A DNA stretch of 64,000 nucleotides from positions 1 to 64,000 of the forward strand of contig REER01000063.1 in the NCBI GenBank assembly GCA_007694945.1, given 5' to 3'. The notes beneath the pieces are model-generated. The model had not been told where the DNA came from, made no database searches, and worked only from the letters and a program-made list of their open reading frames with translations. Shown in pieces: positions 1-9,300 of this stretch (positions are counted from its first letter, which is position 1; the number at the start of each line of letters is the position of its first letter). Made by a program: the position numbers and the translations under genes. This stretch comes from Paracoccaceae bacterium (lineage in GTDB: Bacteria > Pseudomonadota > Alphaproteobacteria > Rhodobacterales > Rhodobacteraceae).

Positions 1-90
1 GGGGGGGGGTTCTGGGGGGCTTTTTCCTTTTTTCCCGGGCGCGCGCAATGGCGCCCCGCGCCCCTTGCAAATCCGATACAGGATTTCCGG
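1..90. other. low-complexity window edge, no gene seen
   Basis: The first 60 bases are runs of G, T and C followed by alternating GC, unlike any other part of the window. They lie just downstream of the stop codon of the metal-binding protein gene. I see no reading frame or clean terminator here. The likeliest explanation is a contig end with poor sequence or assembly quality. Confidence 0.5.
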
Positions 91-1077
91 TCAGGGTGCG
101 ATACGCCATTCCTGCGCCCAGGCTTGCAACGCTTCGGGCCAGTCAGGCAGAGTGCCGCCCAGCGCTTCGGTGATGGTCACCGTATTGGCGCGGATCATGC
201 CGATATAGGTACCCTCAGGCGTACCCTCATCGCCCATGGCGTCGGAGAAGACCTCGCCACCGATCACCACATCATGGCCGCGGGATTGCACTTCGGCGAC
301 CAGCGCTTCGATGGTTCGGGGGTTGATGGTGGTTTCTACGAATACCGCAGGCACGTTATTCGCAATGACGAAATCGGCCACCTCGCGGATGTCGCCGATG
401 CTGGCCTCTGACGCCGTGGAAATGCCTTCGATCGCCTCGGACGCCTCGATCCCGTAGGCATCGGCGAAGTAGTAGAAAGCATCATGGGCCGTGACCAACA
501 TGCGATTGCCCTCGGGGATCGAAGCAATGGCGTCGCCCACCCAGCCATGCAGCGCATCCATCTGCACTTCGAGCGCCGCGACATTATCGGCCATCGCATC
601 TGCACAATCGGGGCGCTGTGCGGCGATGGCATCGGCAATCACGGGCGCGATACGCGCCCAGCGGCTGACATCCATCCAAAGATGGGGGTCGAGCTCGCCG
701 GGTTCATCCGGGTCTTCCAGCAGGTCAGCCTCGGAAAAACTGGCTGAGGCGAGCCCGAAAGTCGGCGTGCGGGCACGAAACCCATCAAGCACATCGGCCA
801 GACGTTCTTCCAACGCGCGGTCGACATAGAAAATCAGCTCTGCAGCTGCGAGAGCATCCACGTCGCTGGGCGTGGCGGAGTAATAATGCGGGTCCGTGCC
901 GGACCCGAGCAGGGCAGAGACCTTGGCACATTCCCCGGCTACCTTCTGCGCCACATCGGCGATCATGCCGACCGTGGCGAGCGCATTCAGTGGTGTCTCC
1001 TCGGCGGCCACCGGGTTGGCGAGCGCAAGAAGCGCTCCCAAGGCAATGCTGTGACGCGATGCGATCTGTCTGTTCAT
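91..1077 (-). CDS. metal ABC transporter substrate-binding protein (TroA/MntA/ZnuA type)
   Basis: Periplasmic binding protein of the cluster A-I (TroA/PsaA/ZnuA) family, delivering Mn2+ or Zn2+ to an ABC importer. The ATG at 1077 is preferred because AAGGAGAT lies at ideal spacing; it gives 328 aa, and an in-frame ATG at 1113 has no such site. Residues 1-26 form a signal peptide ending near AVAAEE. The expected ligands line up as H64 (DPHYY), H132 (DPHLW), H198 (TAHDAF) and D279, essentially TroA numbering. Permease and ATPase genes would lie beyond the window start. A Fur-family palindrome 46 bp upstream suggests metal repression. Manganese is favoured by that context; zinc cannot be excluded. 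Confidence 0.85.
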   Translation of the reverse strand: MNRQIASRHSIALGALLALANPVAAEETPLNALATVGMIADVAQKVAGECAKVSALLGSGTDPHYYSATPSDVDALAAAELIFYVDRALEERLADVLDGFRARTPTFGLASASFSEADLLEDPDEPGELDPHLWMDVSRWARIAPVIADAIAAQRPDCADAMADNVAALEVQMDALHGWVGDAIASIPEGNRMLVTAHDAFYYFADAYGIEASEAIEGISTASEASIGDIREVADFVIANNVPAVFVETTINPRTIEALVAEVQSRGHDVVIGGEVFSDAMGDEGTPEGTYIGMIRANTVTITEALGGTLPDWPEALQAWAQEWRIAP

Positions 1078-1122
1078 CTCGATCTCCTTGATTCGTGTCG
1101 ATCCGTGCTTCATGCGAAGTTA

Positions 1123-1143
1123 TGCAAATGATAATCATTTGCA
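1123..1143. promoter_or_regulatory. Fur-family (probably Mur) operator palindrome
   Basis: A perfect 21-bp palindrome with arms TGCAAATGAT and ATCATTTGCA around one central base. Its core equals the centre of the classical Fur box. It sits 46 bp upstream of the metal-binding protein start, where a repressor would block the promoter. In alphaproteobacteria the Fur homologue Mur controls manganese uptake genes, so Mur is the likeliest ligand; Zur or Fur remain possible. Confidence 0.7.
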
Positions 1144-1268
1144 ATATAAATACTGCTTATTTCAGACCGAACGCTGCAAAGTGATCGGAGAACAGCCAAA
1201 CCGGCACTGCGCAATCGGCTTGCAGCGACCAGCGGAAAAGGTTTTTCTGTGGGCGGCGGCCACCTTCG

Positions 1269-1323
1269 TGCCCGCGCGCGCGAAACGCGGACGGGTGGCT
1301 GGGGTGTTTCGCGCGCGCGGGCA
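1269..1323 (+). repeat. perfect 18-bp inverted repeat upstream of the BKACE gene
   Basis: Arms at 1269-1286 (TGCCCGCGCGCGCGAAAC) and 1306-1323 are perfect reverse complements separated by 19 bases. The right arm ends where the ribosome-binding site AAGGAAAGG (1323-1331) begins, 18 bases before the ATG at 1341. No T-run follows, so it is not a standard terminator. In RNA it would form a very stable hairpin next to the translation start; in DNA it could be an operator. Confidence 0.6.
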
Positions 1324-1340
1324 AGGAAAGGACAGCAGAT

Positions 1341-2174
1341 ATGACAACCCCCTGTATCATCGCGGTCGCCATCACTGGCTCGGTGCCGACCAAGGCCAAC
1401 AACCCGGCCGTGCCGATCACGGTCGCAGAGCAGATCGAGAGCACGCAGGAGGCTTTCGAGGCTGGCGCATCTATTGCGCATTGCCATGTCCGCAATGATG
1501 ACGGGACACCCTCATCCGACCCCGAGAGATTCGCTCGCCTAAAGGAGGGGCTCGAGACGCATTGCCCCGGCATGATCATCCAGTTCTCGACTGGCGGGCG
1601 CTCGGGTGCAGGGTCCGCGCGCGGTGGCATGCTGCCGCTCCGGCCCGACATGGCCTCGCTGGCCGTGGGCTCGAACAACTTTCCGACCCGTGTCTACGAG
1701 AACCCGCCCGATCTCGTGGACTGGCTCGCCGCCGAGATGCGCACCCATGACGTGATACCAGAGATCGAGGCCTTCGACCTCTCGCATGTGATTCAAGCGG
1801 CGAAAATGGCCGATGACGGACGGTTGCGGCGCCCGCTCTATGTGCAATTCGTCATGGGGGTGAAAAATGCCATGATCGCGGATGAGCGCATTCTGGACAT
1901 CTATATCGAGACGCTGGCCCGCTTTGCGCCCGATGCGCTCTGGTGTGCGGCGGGGATCGGCGCGGAGCAGATCGTGGTGAATGAATGGGCCATCGCCAAA
2001 GGCGGTCATACGCGCACCGGGCTCGAAGACAATGTGCGCCTTGATCGCGACCGGCTGGCACCGTCGAATGCCGTGCTAGTCGCACGAACAGTCGAGATCT
2101 GCGAGAAATACGCGCGGCCCGTCGCAAGCTGGCAGCAGGCGCGGGACATGCTCGGCTTGCGGCGGCTTGCGTGA
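1341..2174 (+). CDS. beta-keto acid cleavage enzyme (BKACE, DUF849 family)
   Basis: A 277-aa TIM-barrel enzyme of the BKACE family, which condenses a beta-keto acid with acetyl-CoA to give acetoacetate and a new CoA ester; the founder Kce acts on 3-keto-5-aminohexanoate in lysine fermentation. Zinc ligands H47 and H49 sit in AHCHVR. E143, R225, E229 and D230 (in GGHTRTGLED) match the Kce active-site pattern with an offset of at most one. The start has a good AAGGAAAGG site. No other lysine-fermentation gene is nearby, so the substrate cannot be told; BKACE enzymes use many beta-keto acids. It is monocistronic and convergent with the next gene. Confidence 0.85.
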   Translation: MTTPCIIAVAITGSVPTKANNPAVPITVAEQIESTQEAFEAGASIAHCHVRNDDGTPSSDPERFARLKEGLETHCPGMIIQFSTGGRSGAGSARGGMLPLRPDMASLAVGSNNFPTRVYENPPDLVDWLAAEMRTHDVIPEIEAFDLSHVIQAAKMADDGRLRRPLYVQFVMGVKNAMIADERILDIYIETLARFAPDALWCAAGIGAEQIVVNEWAIAKGGHTRTGLEDNVRLDRDRLAPSNAVLVARTVEICEKYARPVASWQQARDMLGLRRLA

Positions 2175-2375
2175 CCTTTTCACGCACTCAATAGTATCCT
2201 CCATTGGTTCCTGCCGTGCGTCACAGGTAAATCGATACGTAGTGGGGGAACGCTCGCGCATGCCACAGATCAGGTCAACCGCGTGATCGGTCCGGTCACC
2301 ACAGGACTAGCAACGAAAAAGACACTCATCTCCCCCAACCCGTCGCAATCACCATAAACCTGCGCGGCACCTGCA

Positions 2376-3428
2376 TTAACGTCCCACGCCGCGATCTTTA
2401 TCGCGCTTTCCCCAAATCAGGCGCGCCACGACAGGCGCGCCTGTGATAACGATCACCAGCCGCATCAGATGGTGGATGACAATGAAGCCCAAGTCCGCCC
2501 CTGCAACTATGGCAAGCACTGTCAGTTCCGCCTGACCACCCGGCGCGAAAGACAGAAATGCCTCAAGCATGGGCGCACCGCCGATCCAGAAAGCGAGCAC
2601 CGTGAACACCCCCGCCAACGCCGCGAGGATGACAGCAAAGGCAGCACCCGCCGCCACGTCATGGCGTAATTCCCCTAGCGTGACACCTCGGAATTGCATG
2701 CCAATCCCCATGCCGATAAAGAATTGCGCGGCCATGATGGCCTCGGCAGGCGGGCGATTGTGCAGAACATCGCCCAGCGCGAGCACAAGTGCGAGGATGA
2801 GCGGCCCGATGATGGCGGCGCCGAACAGCCCGATCCTTTCGCCCCCTTTCCAACCGATCAGCGCAATCACCACCATGATGGCCATTTCGCGAAGCGGCAC
2901 CTCTCGAGCAGGCGCGCCGATGGGCTGGTCGAGGCTGAGACCGAAGGAGCCGACCAGCAGCACCGGCACCAGTGTCACGATCACCAGAACCCGCGTGGCA
3001 TGAATCAGCGAAAGCGCGCGCGGGTCACCCCCGGCCTCTTGGCCGAAGATCACCATGTCCTGAAACCCGCCCGGCATCGCGGCGTAATAGCTTGTAACCC
3101 GGTCGAAGCCGCAAATCCGCTGGAAAAAGGGCACTCCGATAATGCCGATAAGCACCACATAAGCCGGGATCATCGCCATCGTCACAGCCATCAACGGCAC
3201 CTGTCCGAGTATCGCAGGCGTGATTGAGGCCCCCACCGCAATTCCCAGTACTGTCCGCGCAGCGACAGAAACTGGTTCTGCACCCTGCATACCAACTCCG
3301 AGAAGCGCAGCGACAAGACACGCGAACATCGGCCCGAACAAAAAAGGAAGTGGGAGGTCCAGCGCGTGAAACACCCCGACCCCTGCAAGGGCGATGGCAA
3401 AGGTCAGCAAGCGGGTGCGGGTTAACAT
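2376..3428 (-). CDS. AbrB-type integral membrane protein
   Basis: A 350-aa, strongly hydrophobic protein with about ten predicted membrane segments in two similar halves, matching the AbrB-duplication family (often misnamed ammonia monooxygenase or AbrB transcriptional regulator). Typical features are the N-terminal PFLFGPMF stretch, the middle MPGGFQDM motif and its echo FAPGGQAEL in the second half. The transported substrate is unknown; some relatives are linked to tricarboxylate or organic-acid uptake. It stands alone and faces the BKACE gene convergently. The upstream side borders a decayed region. Confidence 0.75.
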   Translation of the reverse strand: MLTRTRLLTFAIALAGVGVFHALDLPLPFLFGPMFACLVAALLGVGMQGAEPVSVAARTVLGIAVGASITPAILGQVPLMAVTMAMIPAYVVLIGIIGVPFFQRICGFDRVTSYYAAMPGGFQDMVIFGQEAGGDPRALSLIHATRVLVIVTLVPVLLVGSFGLSLDQPIGAPAREVPLREMAIMVVIALIGWKGGERIGLFGAAIIGPLILALVLALGDVLHNRPPAEAIMAAQFFIGMGIGMQFRGVTLGELRHDVAAGAAFAVILAALAGVFTVLAFWIGGAPMLEAFLSFAPGGQAELTVLAIVAGADLGFIVIHHLMRLVIVITGAPVVARLIWGKRDKDRGVGR

Positions 3429-3860
3429 GGCAGCTTTCTCGCTGGATCAGGTTATTGCACAGTTATTGTATCCATATACACGCAATACCCGTGCGGCTTC
3501 TCGCGGCTCTTTGAAGCAATGTGCAGAACCCCATCCAAGTCCGCGTCCAACTTGCCCCAGGTTCTTGGTACCAACTCGCGACGGCCTCTTTTACGCCGAA
3601 GTGATGGAACTTTACCAGAGGCGCACCGCGCGCTGGAAGCTACTGCTACGCGGTCGGTAAAGAAAACAGCTTCAGACCCGGAGTTGCGCGACCTGACCGT
3701 GAGTAATTCCAAGACAATGCTGCGCACCCTTACACATCATGGCAGCAGCGCTTGTTCCTTTGCGAACAAGGAACGTGTCTTGCCCTCAGTGTCGAGTACC
3801 ATGACAGTCTCGACCTCGGGCAAGGCAGCGATGCTGGCCCGCAGCTCTTGTTGTGCGAGG
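3429..3860. other. 432-base stretch without an intact gene
   Basis: Between the start of the AbrB-type gene and the truncated permease no complete reading frame with recognisable protein content is present. The first 80 bases presumably carry the AbrB-type promoter. A short hairpin (CTTGTTC 3751-3757 with GAACAAG 3764-3770) and a short protein-like reading frame on the minus strand (see 3737-3868) are the only structures noted. The region looks like gene debris. Confidence 0.5.
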
Positions 3861-3868
3861 AGCCTCGT
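3737..3868 (-). pseudogene. possible sensor-protein fragment
   Basis: A 43-codon open stretch bounded by stops reads LLAQQELRASIAALPEVE and continues with VMVLDTEGKTRS. This resembles the extracellular cache-like part of membrane sensor kinases, in which such helices precede a strand of the type VLVLDADG. It ends against the plus-strand permease remnant at about 3861. No start or full domain remains. The assignment rests on the look of the translation only and may be chance. Confidence 0.2.
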
Positions 3869-4382
3869 CTATGACCGCGAGATGGGCTCGATGCGGCTCT
3901 TGCTGATCGCGCCCCTGCCCCGCTGGTGACTTTTGGTCTGCAAGCTTCTGGCCGGGGTGCTGGTGTCGATCTTGCAGGCCTATGCCTTCGGCATCCGTCT
4001 GCCCCCGATGGGTTCTCTCTGGGTGCTGCCGGCGCTCCTGGTCGCGGGGCTGATACTAGGGGCTGTGGGGCTCTTTCTAGCCTCGACCATCCGGCAGCTC
4101 GAGAATTTCGCAGGCGTGATGAATTTCGTCATCTTCCCGGTATTTTTCCTCTCGACCGCGCTTTATCCGCTGTGGCGGATGGCGGAATCCTCGCGGCTGT
4201 TGCGCGATATATGTGCATGGAACCCGTTCAGCCACGCGGTCGAGTTGATCCGCTTCGCCCTTTACATGCGCCTCAAACTGGAAGCTTTCGGCTGGGTCGC
4301 GCTGACATTCGCGGTGTTTCTGGCACTTGCGCTTTGGGGATTCGACCCTGCCCGTGGTGTCATGACGCGCAAAACCCGTTAA
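3861..4382 (+). pseudogene. truncated ABC-2 type permease (PedC-like), in-frame stop
   Basis: The readable frame runs LVYDREMGSMRLLLIAPL, then an in-frame TGA at 3927-3929 directly after PRW, then 149 residues to the natural C-terminus, including QLENFAGVMNFVIFP, FFLSTALYPLWRMAE and ELIRFALY. This matches the permease of the ABC exporter that accompanies PQQ-dependent alcohol dehydrogenase clusters (PedC-like ABC-2 family). About the first third, including the first membrane segments, is absent upstream of 3861. Both the 5' loss and the stop argue that the gene is dead, although the TGA alone could be a sequencing error. The Sel1-like gene follows after 15 bases. Confidence 0.75.
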
Positions 4383-4397
4383 CCGAGAGGAACTGAC

Positions 4398-4935
4398 ATG
4401 CGTCTGCTCGCCCCCCCTGCTGCTATTGGCCCTGCCTGCACTGGCCGAAGAAGATTTCTCGCAATACGGCACGACCAACCCCGAAGAGATGACGCTGGAG
4501 CGCCTGGTTGAGCGCGCACGGCGGGGCGATGTGGACATGATTGTCTGCACCAATGGGTATCTGGCCACCAAGGGCGGGCGCCACGAACAAGCGCGCATCA
4601 TCTTCGAGGCCTGCGCCAATGCAGGCTGGACGCAGGCCGTGAACTGGATGAGCCAGCTTGACCATAACGGCCTTGGCGCCGACGAGGACCCCGACCACGC
4701 TACAGAATGGAGCCGCCGCGCCGCCGAGGCGGGCGACGCTGTCGGCGCCTAAAATCATGGCATCGACATGATCCGCGGACGCGGCGTGGCGCAGAATATC
4801 GAGGGCGGGCGCGCGCTGGTCGATCGCGCGGCCAAACAGGGCCTCGGGATCGCGCGTCGCCTGCAGGCGGCGGATTACGACCTCGACGCGGTCACGCCCG
4901 ATGCGGATGCATGGAAATACGCGCCGATGTTCTGA
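4398..4935 (+). pseudogene. Sel1-repeat exported protein, frameshift plus nonsense mutation
   Basis: The ATG at 4398 has GAGAGGAAC upstream and begins a signal peptide (MRLLAP) that is broken by one extra base in a run of seven C (4411-4417). Removing one C gives an uninterrupted leader ending ALPALAEED. The frame then reads Sel1-like helical repeats (RARRGDVDMI, WMSQLDHNGLG, WSRRAAEAGD) until TAA at 4750-4752, where the family pattern expects an aromatic residue (GA-Y-NHGIDM). The same frame continues to TGA at 4933-4935 (NHGIDMIRGRGVAQN to WKYAPMF). It was probably one operon with the upstream permease. Two independent lesions make decay more likely than a single sequencing error. Confidence 0.75.
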
Positions 4936-5084
4936 GCGGCCGCAAGCGCGCTTCGGCACAGGCAGGCGAGTCCCCCTTTCTCTGGCAAGCCCGTATCCAG
5001 GCTGAGCACAATGCTGGGCTGCTCTTCACCGCAGTCCAAGGGCTTGGGTTTGCCGCCAGACCTGTTACACCAGGCAAGAGGAAA

Positions 5085-5100
5085 GCCCCTTCCATGGGGC
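5085..5100 (+). other. small hairpin before yhaO
   Basis: GCCCC (5085-5089) and GGGGC (5096-5100) form a short stem with a six-base loop, 20 bases before the yhaO start. No T-run follows. It may be the end of the decayed upstream unit or part of the leader; the signal is weak. Confidence 0.25.
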
Positions 5101-5119
5101 AAATCAGGGGCCGTTACGC

Positions 5120-6346
5120 ATGATCAGGGTGCTCCATACCGCTGACATTCACCTCGACTCGCCGCTGAAATCGCTGGCCCTGCGGGACCCCGAATTGCGC
5201 GAGCAGGTGCAGACCGCCAGCCGCACCGCCCTGACCCGGATCATCGACATTGCCCTTGCCGAAGATGTGGCTGCCCTGCTCATCGCTGGCGACCTTTTCG
5301 ACAGTGCCGAGCGCAGCGCGCGGACAGCGGCCTTTCTGACGCTGCAACTCGAACGCCTGCGCGCAGGTGGTGTGCGCGTCTTCTACATAAAGGGTAACCA
5401 CGATGCCGAAAACCCGCTGACAGGTGAAGTCACCCTGCCCGAGAATGTGCATGTCTTTGACGGGCGCGGCGGCAAGGTACAGCTTTCCGAGGGTGTCTGG
5501 GTGCATGGTGTCAGTTTCGCCAGCCGCCATGCGCCCGACAGTCTGCTGCCGAAATTCCCCGCCCCGGTCGAAGGTGCGGTCAATATCGCGATGCTGCATA
5601 CCTCGCTCAGCGGGGCCGAGGGGCATGACCCCTATGCCCCCTGCGCGCTCTCAGACCTGACCGCCGCCGGGTTCGATTACTGGGCGCTGGGGCATGTGCA
5701 TCGCCGGCAGGTACATTCCGAGGCGCCCTGGGTCGTCATGCCCGGAACACCGCAAGGCCGCGATATCGGCGAGCCGGGGCCGAAAACAGCGGCATTGGTA
5801 ACGATTGGCGAGGGCATCCGGGTCGAAGAAGCCCATACCTCGGCGCTGGAATTCCTGCCGCTGCAGGTGGATGTCACCCAGACCGAAAGTGATGACGCCC
5901 TGCGCGACCTGCTGCGGCAGAGGTTGCAGGAGATCGCCCGCGCGCTGGTCTCGGACAATGCTGTGATCCGACTGACGCTGAGCGGGCATACCGCGCGCCG
6001 CTGGCAGATGCTCCGCGATCAGGATGTCTGGAGGGATACCGTCGCGCAGATGGCGCGCGCGACCGGCAGGCTCTGGCTGGACAAGCTGGTGTTCGATCTG
6101 TCGGACAGCGCAGCGCCCGGACAGAGTGCGACCGACGAACTGGCCGCGATCATGACAACCATTCGCGGCGAGCCCGGATTTTCGGCGGGTCTGCGCGCAG
6201 ATATCGAAGAGGTCTTGCAGGAATTCACACCGAAACAGCGCGCCGAGCTTCTGCCGGATGAGACCGCGATGGACCAGCTTACCCAGCGCCTCGCAGCAAC
6301 GGGTGCAGAGCGCCTGCTCGCGCGGATGAAAGGGGCGTCGTCCTGA
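5120..6346 (+). CDS. yhaO: YhaO/SbcD-like DNA repair metallophosphoesterase
   Basis: A 408-aa calcineurin-like phosphoesterase of the SbcD/Mre11 superfamily, the nuclease subunit expected to pair with the ATPase encoded next. The two-metal motifs are intact: D9-x-H11 (TADIHLD), GD58 (AGDLFD), GNHD at 92-95, H160 (MLHTS) and GHVH at 191-194. The C-terminal 170 residues are a capping and ATPase-binding region. The length fits the YhaO family (about 410 aa) and the start aligns with MIRVLHTADIHLD. Its stop overlaps the yhaN ATG by one base (TGATG), implying translational coupling. The expected role is processing of DNA ends or structures; substrates of YhaO are poorly defined. Confidence 0.88.
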   Translation: MIRVLHTADIHLDSPLKSLALRDPELREQVQTASRTALTRIIDIALAEDVAALLIAGDLFDSAERSARTAAFLTLQLERLRAGGVRVFYIKGNHDAENPLTGEVTLPENVHVFDGRGGKVQLSEGVWVHGVSFASRHAPDSLLPKFPAPVEGAVNIAMLHTSLSGAEGHDPYAPCALSDLTAAGFDYWALGHVHRRQVHSEAPWVVMPGTPQGRDIGEPGPKTAALVTIGEGIRVEEAHTSALEFLPLQVDVTQTESDDALRDLLRQRLQEIARALVSDNAVIRLTLSGHTARRWQMLRDQDVWRDTVAQMARATGRLWLDKLVFDLSDSAAPGQSATDELAAIMTTIRGEPGFSAGLRADIEEVLQEFTPKQRAELLPDETAMDQLTQRLAATGAERLLARMKGASS

Positions 6347-9300
6347 TGCGGATCGAGCGGCTGTCGCTCGAGTTCTTCGGGCATTTCACCGGCAAGAGTT
6401 TCGATTTCGGCAAACTCCGCGACGGGTCGGATTTCCATGTCATCTACGGCCCCAATGAGGCGGGCAAATCCACCACGATGGAAGCCTATCTGCGCCTGCT
6501 CTACGGCTTCAAACAACGCGAACCCTACGCGTTTCAGCACCAGCGCCAGAATCTGCGGGTCTCGGGTCTGCTCGATATCGACGGCGAGGTGCGCCTCTTC
6601 ACCCGCCTGCCCTCGCGCAGTGGCAATCTGCGCGGCGAGGCCGACACTGTCCTGCCCGAGAGCGCCATCGCCGCGCATCTTGGCGGGCTCTCGCTGGAGG
6701 ATTACCGCAGTCTGCTCTGCCTCGATGATGACACCATCGAGAAGGGCGGCGAGGATATCGCGCAGGCGAAGGGCGATATTGGCCGGTTGCTCTTTTCTGC
6801 CGCCGCCGGTGTCGCGGACCTGAATGCCGTGCTCGATCAGGCACGGGACGAGGCGAATACGCTCTACAAGAAGCGCTCTGGCGTCACGCGAGTCGCAGAA
6901 CTCAAGCGCGCCCTGACAGAGGTCGAGAGCAGCATTCGCGAGATGGATGTGACAGCCAATGCCTGGCGCAAGCTCAAGGAGGCGCTGCAGGCGGCCAAGC
7001 AGGAAGAGGCGCAGGCGCGCGCCGCCCGCGACGAGCTACGCGGCCAACAGACACAGGTTGCAGCCCAGCGCCGCGCATTGCCAAATCTGGCCAGGCTCGA
7101 CCGGCTTGTGGCCAAGGTCGCGGACTATGCCGACTACCCAGCGTATATCGACATCAACTCTGAGGCGCTTGTCACGATGATGACTGAGCAGGGGCAGGCC
7201 AGGGCCGAGTTGGAACGCCTCGACGCGCATATCGCGGAAACGCGCACTGCGCGCGCGGAACTGGTCATCGACGAAGAACGCCTCACCCTTGACCGGGAGC
7301 TCGACGATCTGGACGCCTTGCGCAGCCGGATGCAGACCGCGCTTCTGGACCTGCCCCGCCGCCAGCGCGAGCATGACGAGGCGCTTGCAGAAATGCAGCG
7401 CATCGCGCGTGATCTCGGCGCCAAGGAGGGCTGCGACGCAACCGGGCTTATCATCGCGCCATCTGACATCACGCACATCGAGACACTGCGCGACCGTATG
7501 CGCGACGCCATCGCCGCTCGCGCGACCGGCGCGCGGGAAATAGACGCCGTGCAGGCGCGTTTTGCCGAGACTCAGAAAGCCCATCAAGCCCTGGTCGACG
7601 CGCCACCCGCGCAAACGGGTATGACCGACCTGCTGCGCCGTTTCGATGCCGACCAGCTGGCCACACAGGCAGCCGCCGCGACACAGGCCATCGCCTCTGC
7701 CGACGTAGCGCTGCGCGATGCTCTGGGCGCGCTGGCCAGCGGTGCGCAGCGCTTCAGCGCGCTCCCACCCTGTCCGGTCGACCTTTCAACCGCCACCGAA
7801 CTTGCAGAGCGCCATGCCGCGCTGTCCGAAAAGATCGCGCGCGCGTCGGAAAAATTGGCCCAGCTTGACGAAGACATGGCCGCGTATCAGGCCCGCATGA
7901 GCCGCATTGCCGACAGCACTGGCGGGGCCAACGATGAAGCCGCACAAGAGGCACGCGCCCGACGCGACGCCCTCTGGCAGGCCCATCGCGCCGCGCTTTC
8001 AGCCGAGAGCGCGGACGAATTCGCGCACGCCATGGAGGCGCTGGACAGGATCGACGCCGCCCGCCTCGCCCATGCGCGCGAACTCGGTGAGTTGCGCAAA
8101 TTCGGGCAGGATATGGCCGAGGCAAAAGCGCGCGCGGCGAAGTCCCGCGCAGAGCGCGACAGTCTGGAGGCACAGGCGCAGGAGATCGAGACCGCGGCGC
8201 AAGAGGTCATGCGCGCAATCGGCCTACCAGCGCTCTCGGTTGCCAGTTTCGCCGACTGGGTCACCCGTCATGCCAAAGCATCAGAGGCGCAGAGACGGCG
8301 GGATATGGTCGCCGAGCAGCACCGCGATATCCTTGGCCGCGCCGAGCAGCTTCGCGCGAAGCTTGCGCCACTAGTTGATCTCGACTGCCCCCGTTTCGAC
8401 GCCGCACTGGCCGCCGCGCGACATCTTGCCGAAGCCGAGCGCGATTATCTGGACCGGCTGCGCGGCGCCGCTGACAGACTGACAGCACTTCGCGACGAGT
8501 TCGACAACCGGCAGCGCGCGCAAGCGGCGCTTGAGGGCGCGGCTGAACAGGCGGTCGCAGAGTGGCGCGCAGGCGTCGAGGCGCTGTTTGGCGACACGCT
8601 CCCCCCCGACCGGCTTGCCGAGGCGCTTGGTCAGTTGCGGGACCTGCGCGAGCATGACGCGACACGGCGCGAGGCCGCGCACCGTATCATGGCCATGCAG
8701 CACGACCAGCAGCGCTTCACGGACGCGATGACAACCATCGGCCAACGTTTTGCTGAGGTCCAGCCGGACCCGCTCGAGACCTTCCGGCATCTGCGTGAGT
8801 TCGCGGAGCAGGCAAAGGCCGACAAGGCGCGGCAGGCGCAACTCTCCAGCGAACTTGACAAGACTGCGCAGCGGCGCGCAGAACTGGTGGCGACACTGGC
8901 CGATATCGACCGGAATGTGACAGCATTCAGCGCGGTCTTCCCCGCGACAATCGACGCCAGCAGCCTCAAGGCACTGCGCGAGGCGACCGGCACTGCGCGC
9001 GATGTGATCGAGAAACGGCGCCAGATAGCAGAACTGGAAGCGCAGATCCTTGGTGATCTGTCCCTGCCCGATATCGACGCGGCCCGCGCCCTTCTCGGTG
9101 ACGCCACGGCCCCGGAACTGGAGGCGCAGTCGCAGTCGCTCAAAGCCGATCTCGACCGCGCGGAAGAGCGCCTGTCTGCAGCGACGGTTGCGCGGGCCAA
9201 TGCCGCGCGCGACCTTGACGCGGTCACCGGGGGTGCCGAGATCGCCGAACTGGTCGAACAGCGCAGCACGCTGCAGCTTCAGATCGAGGAGACGCTGCTT

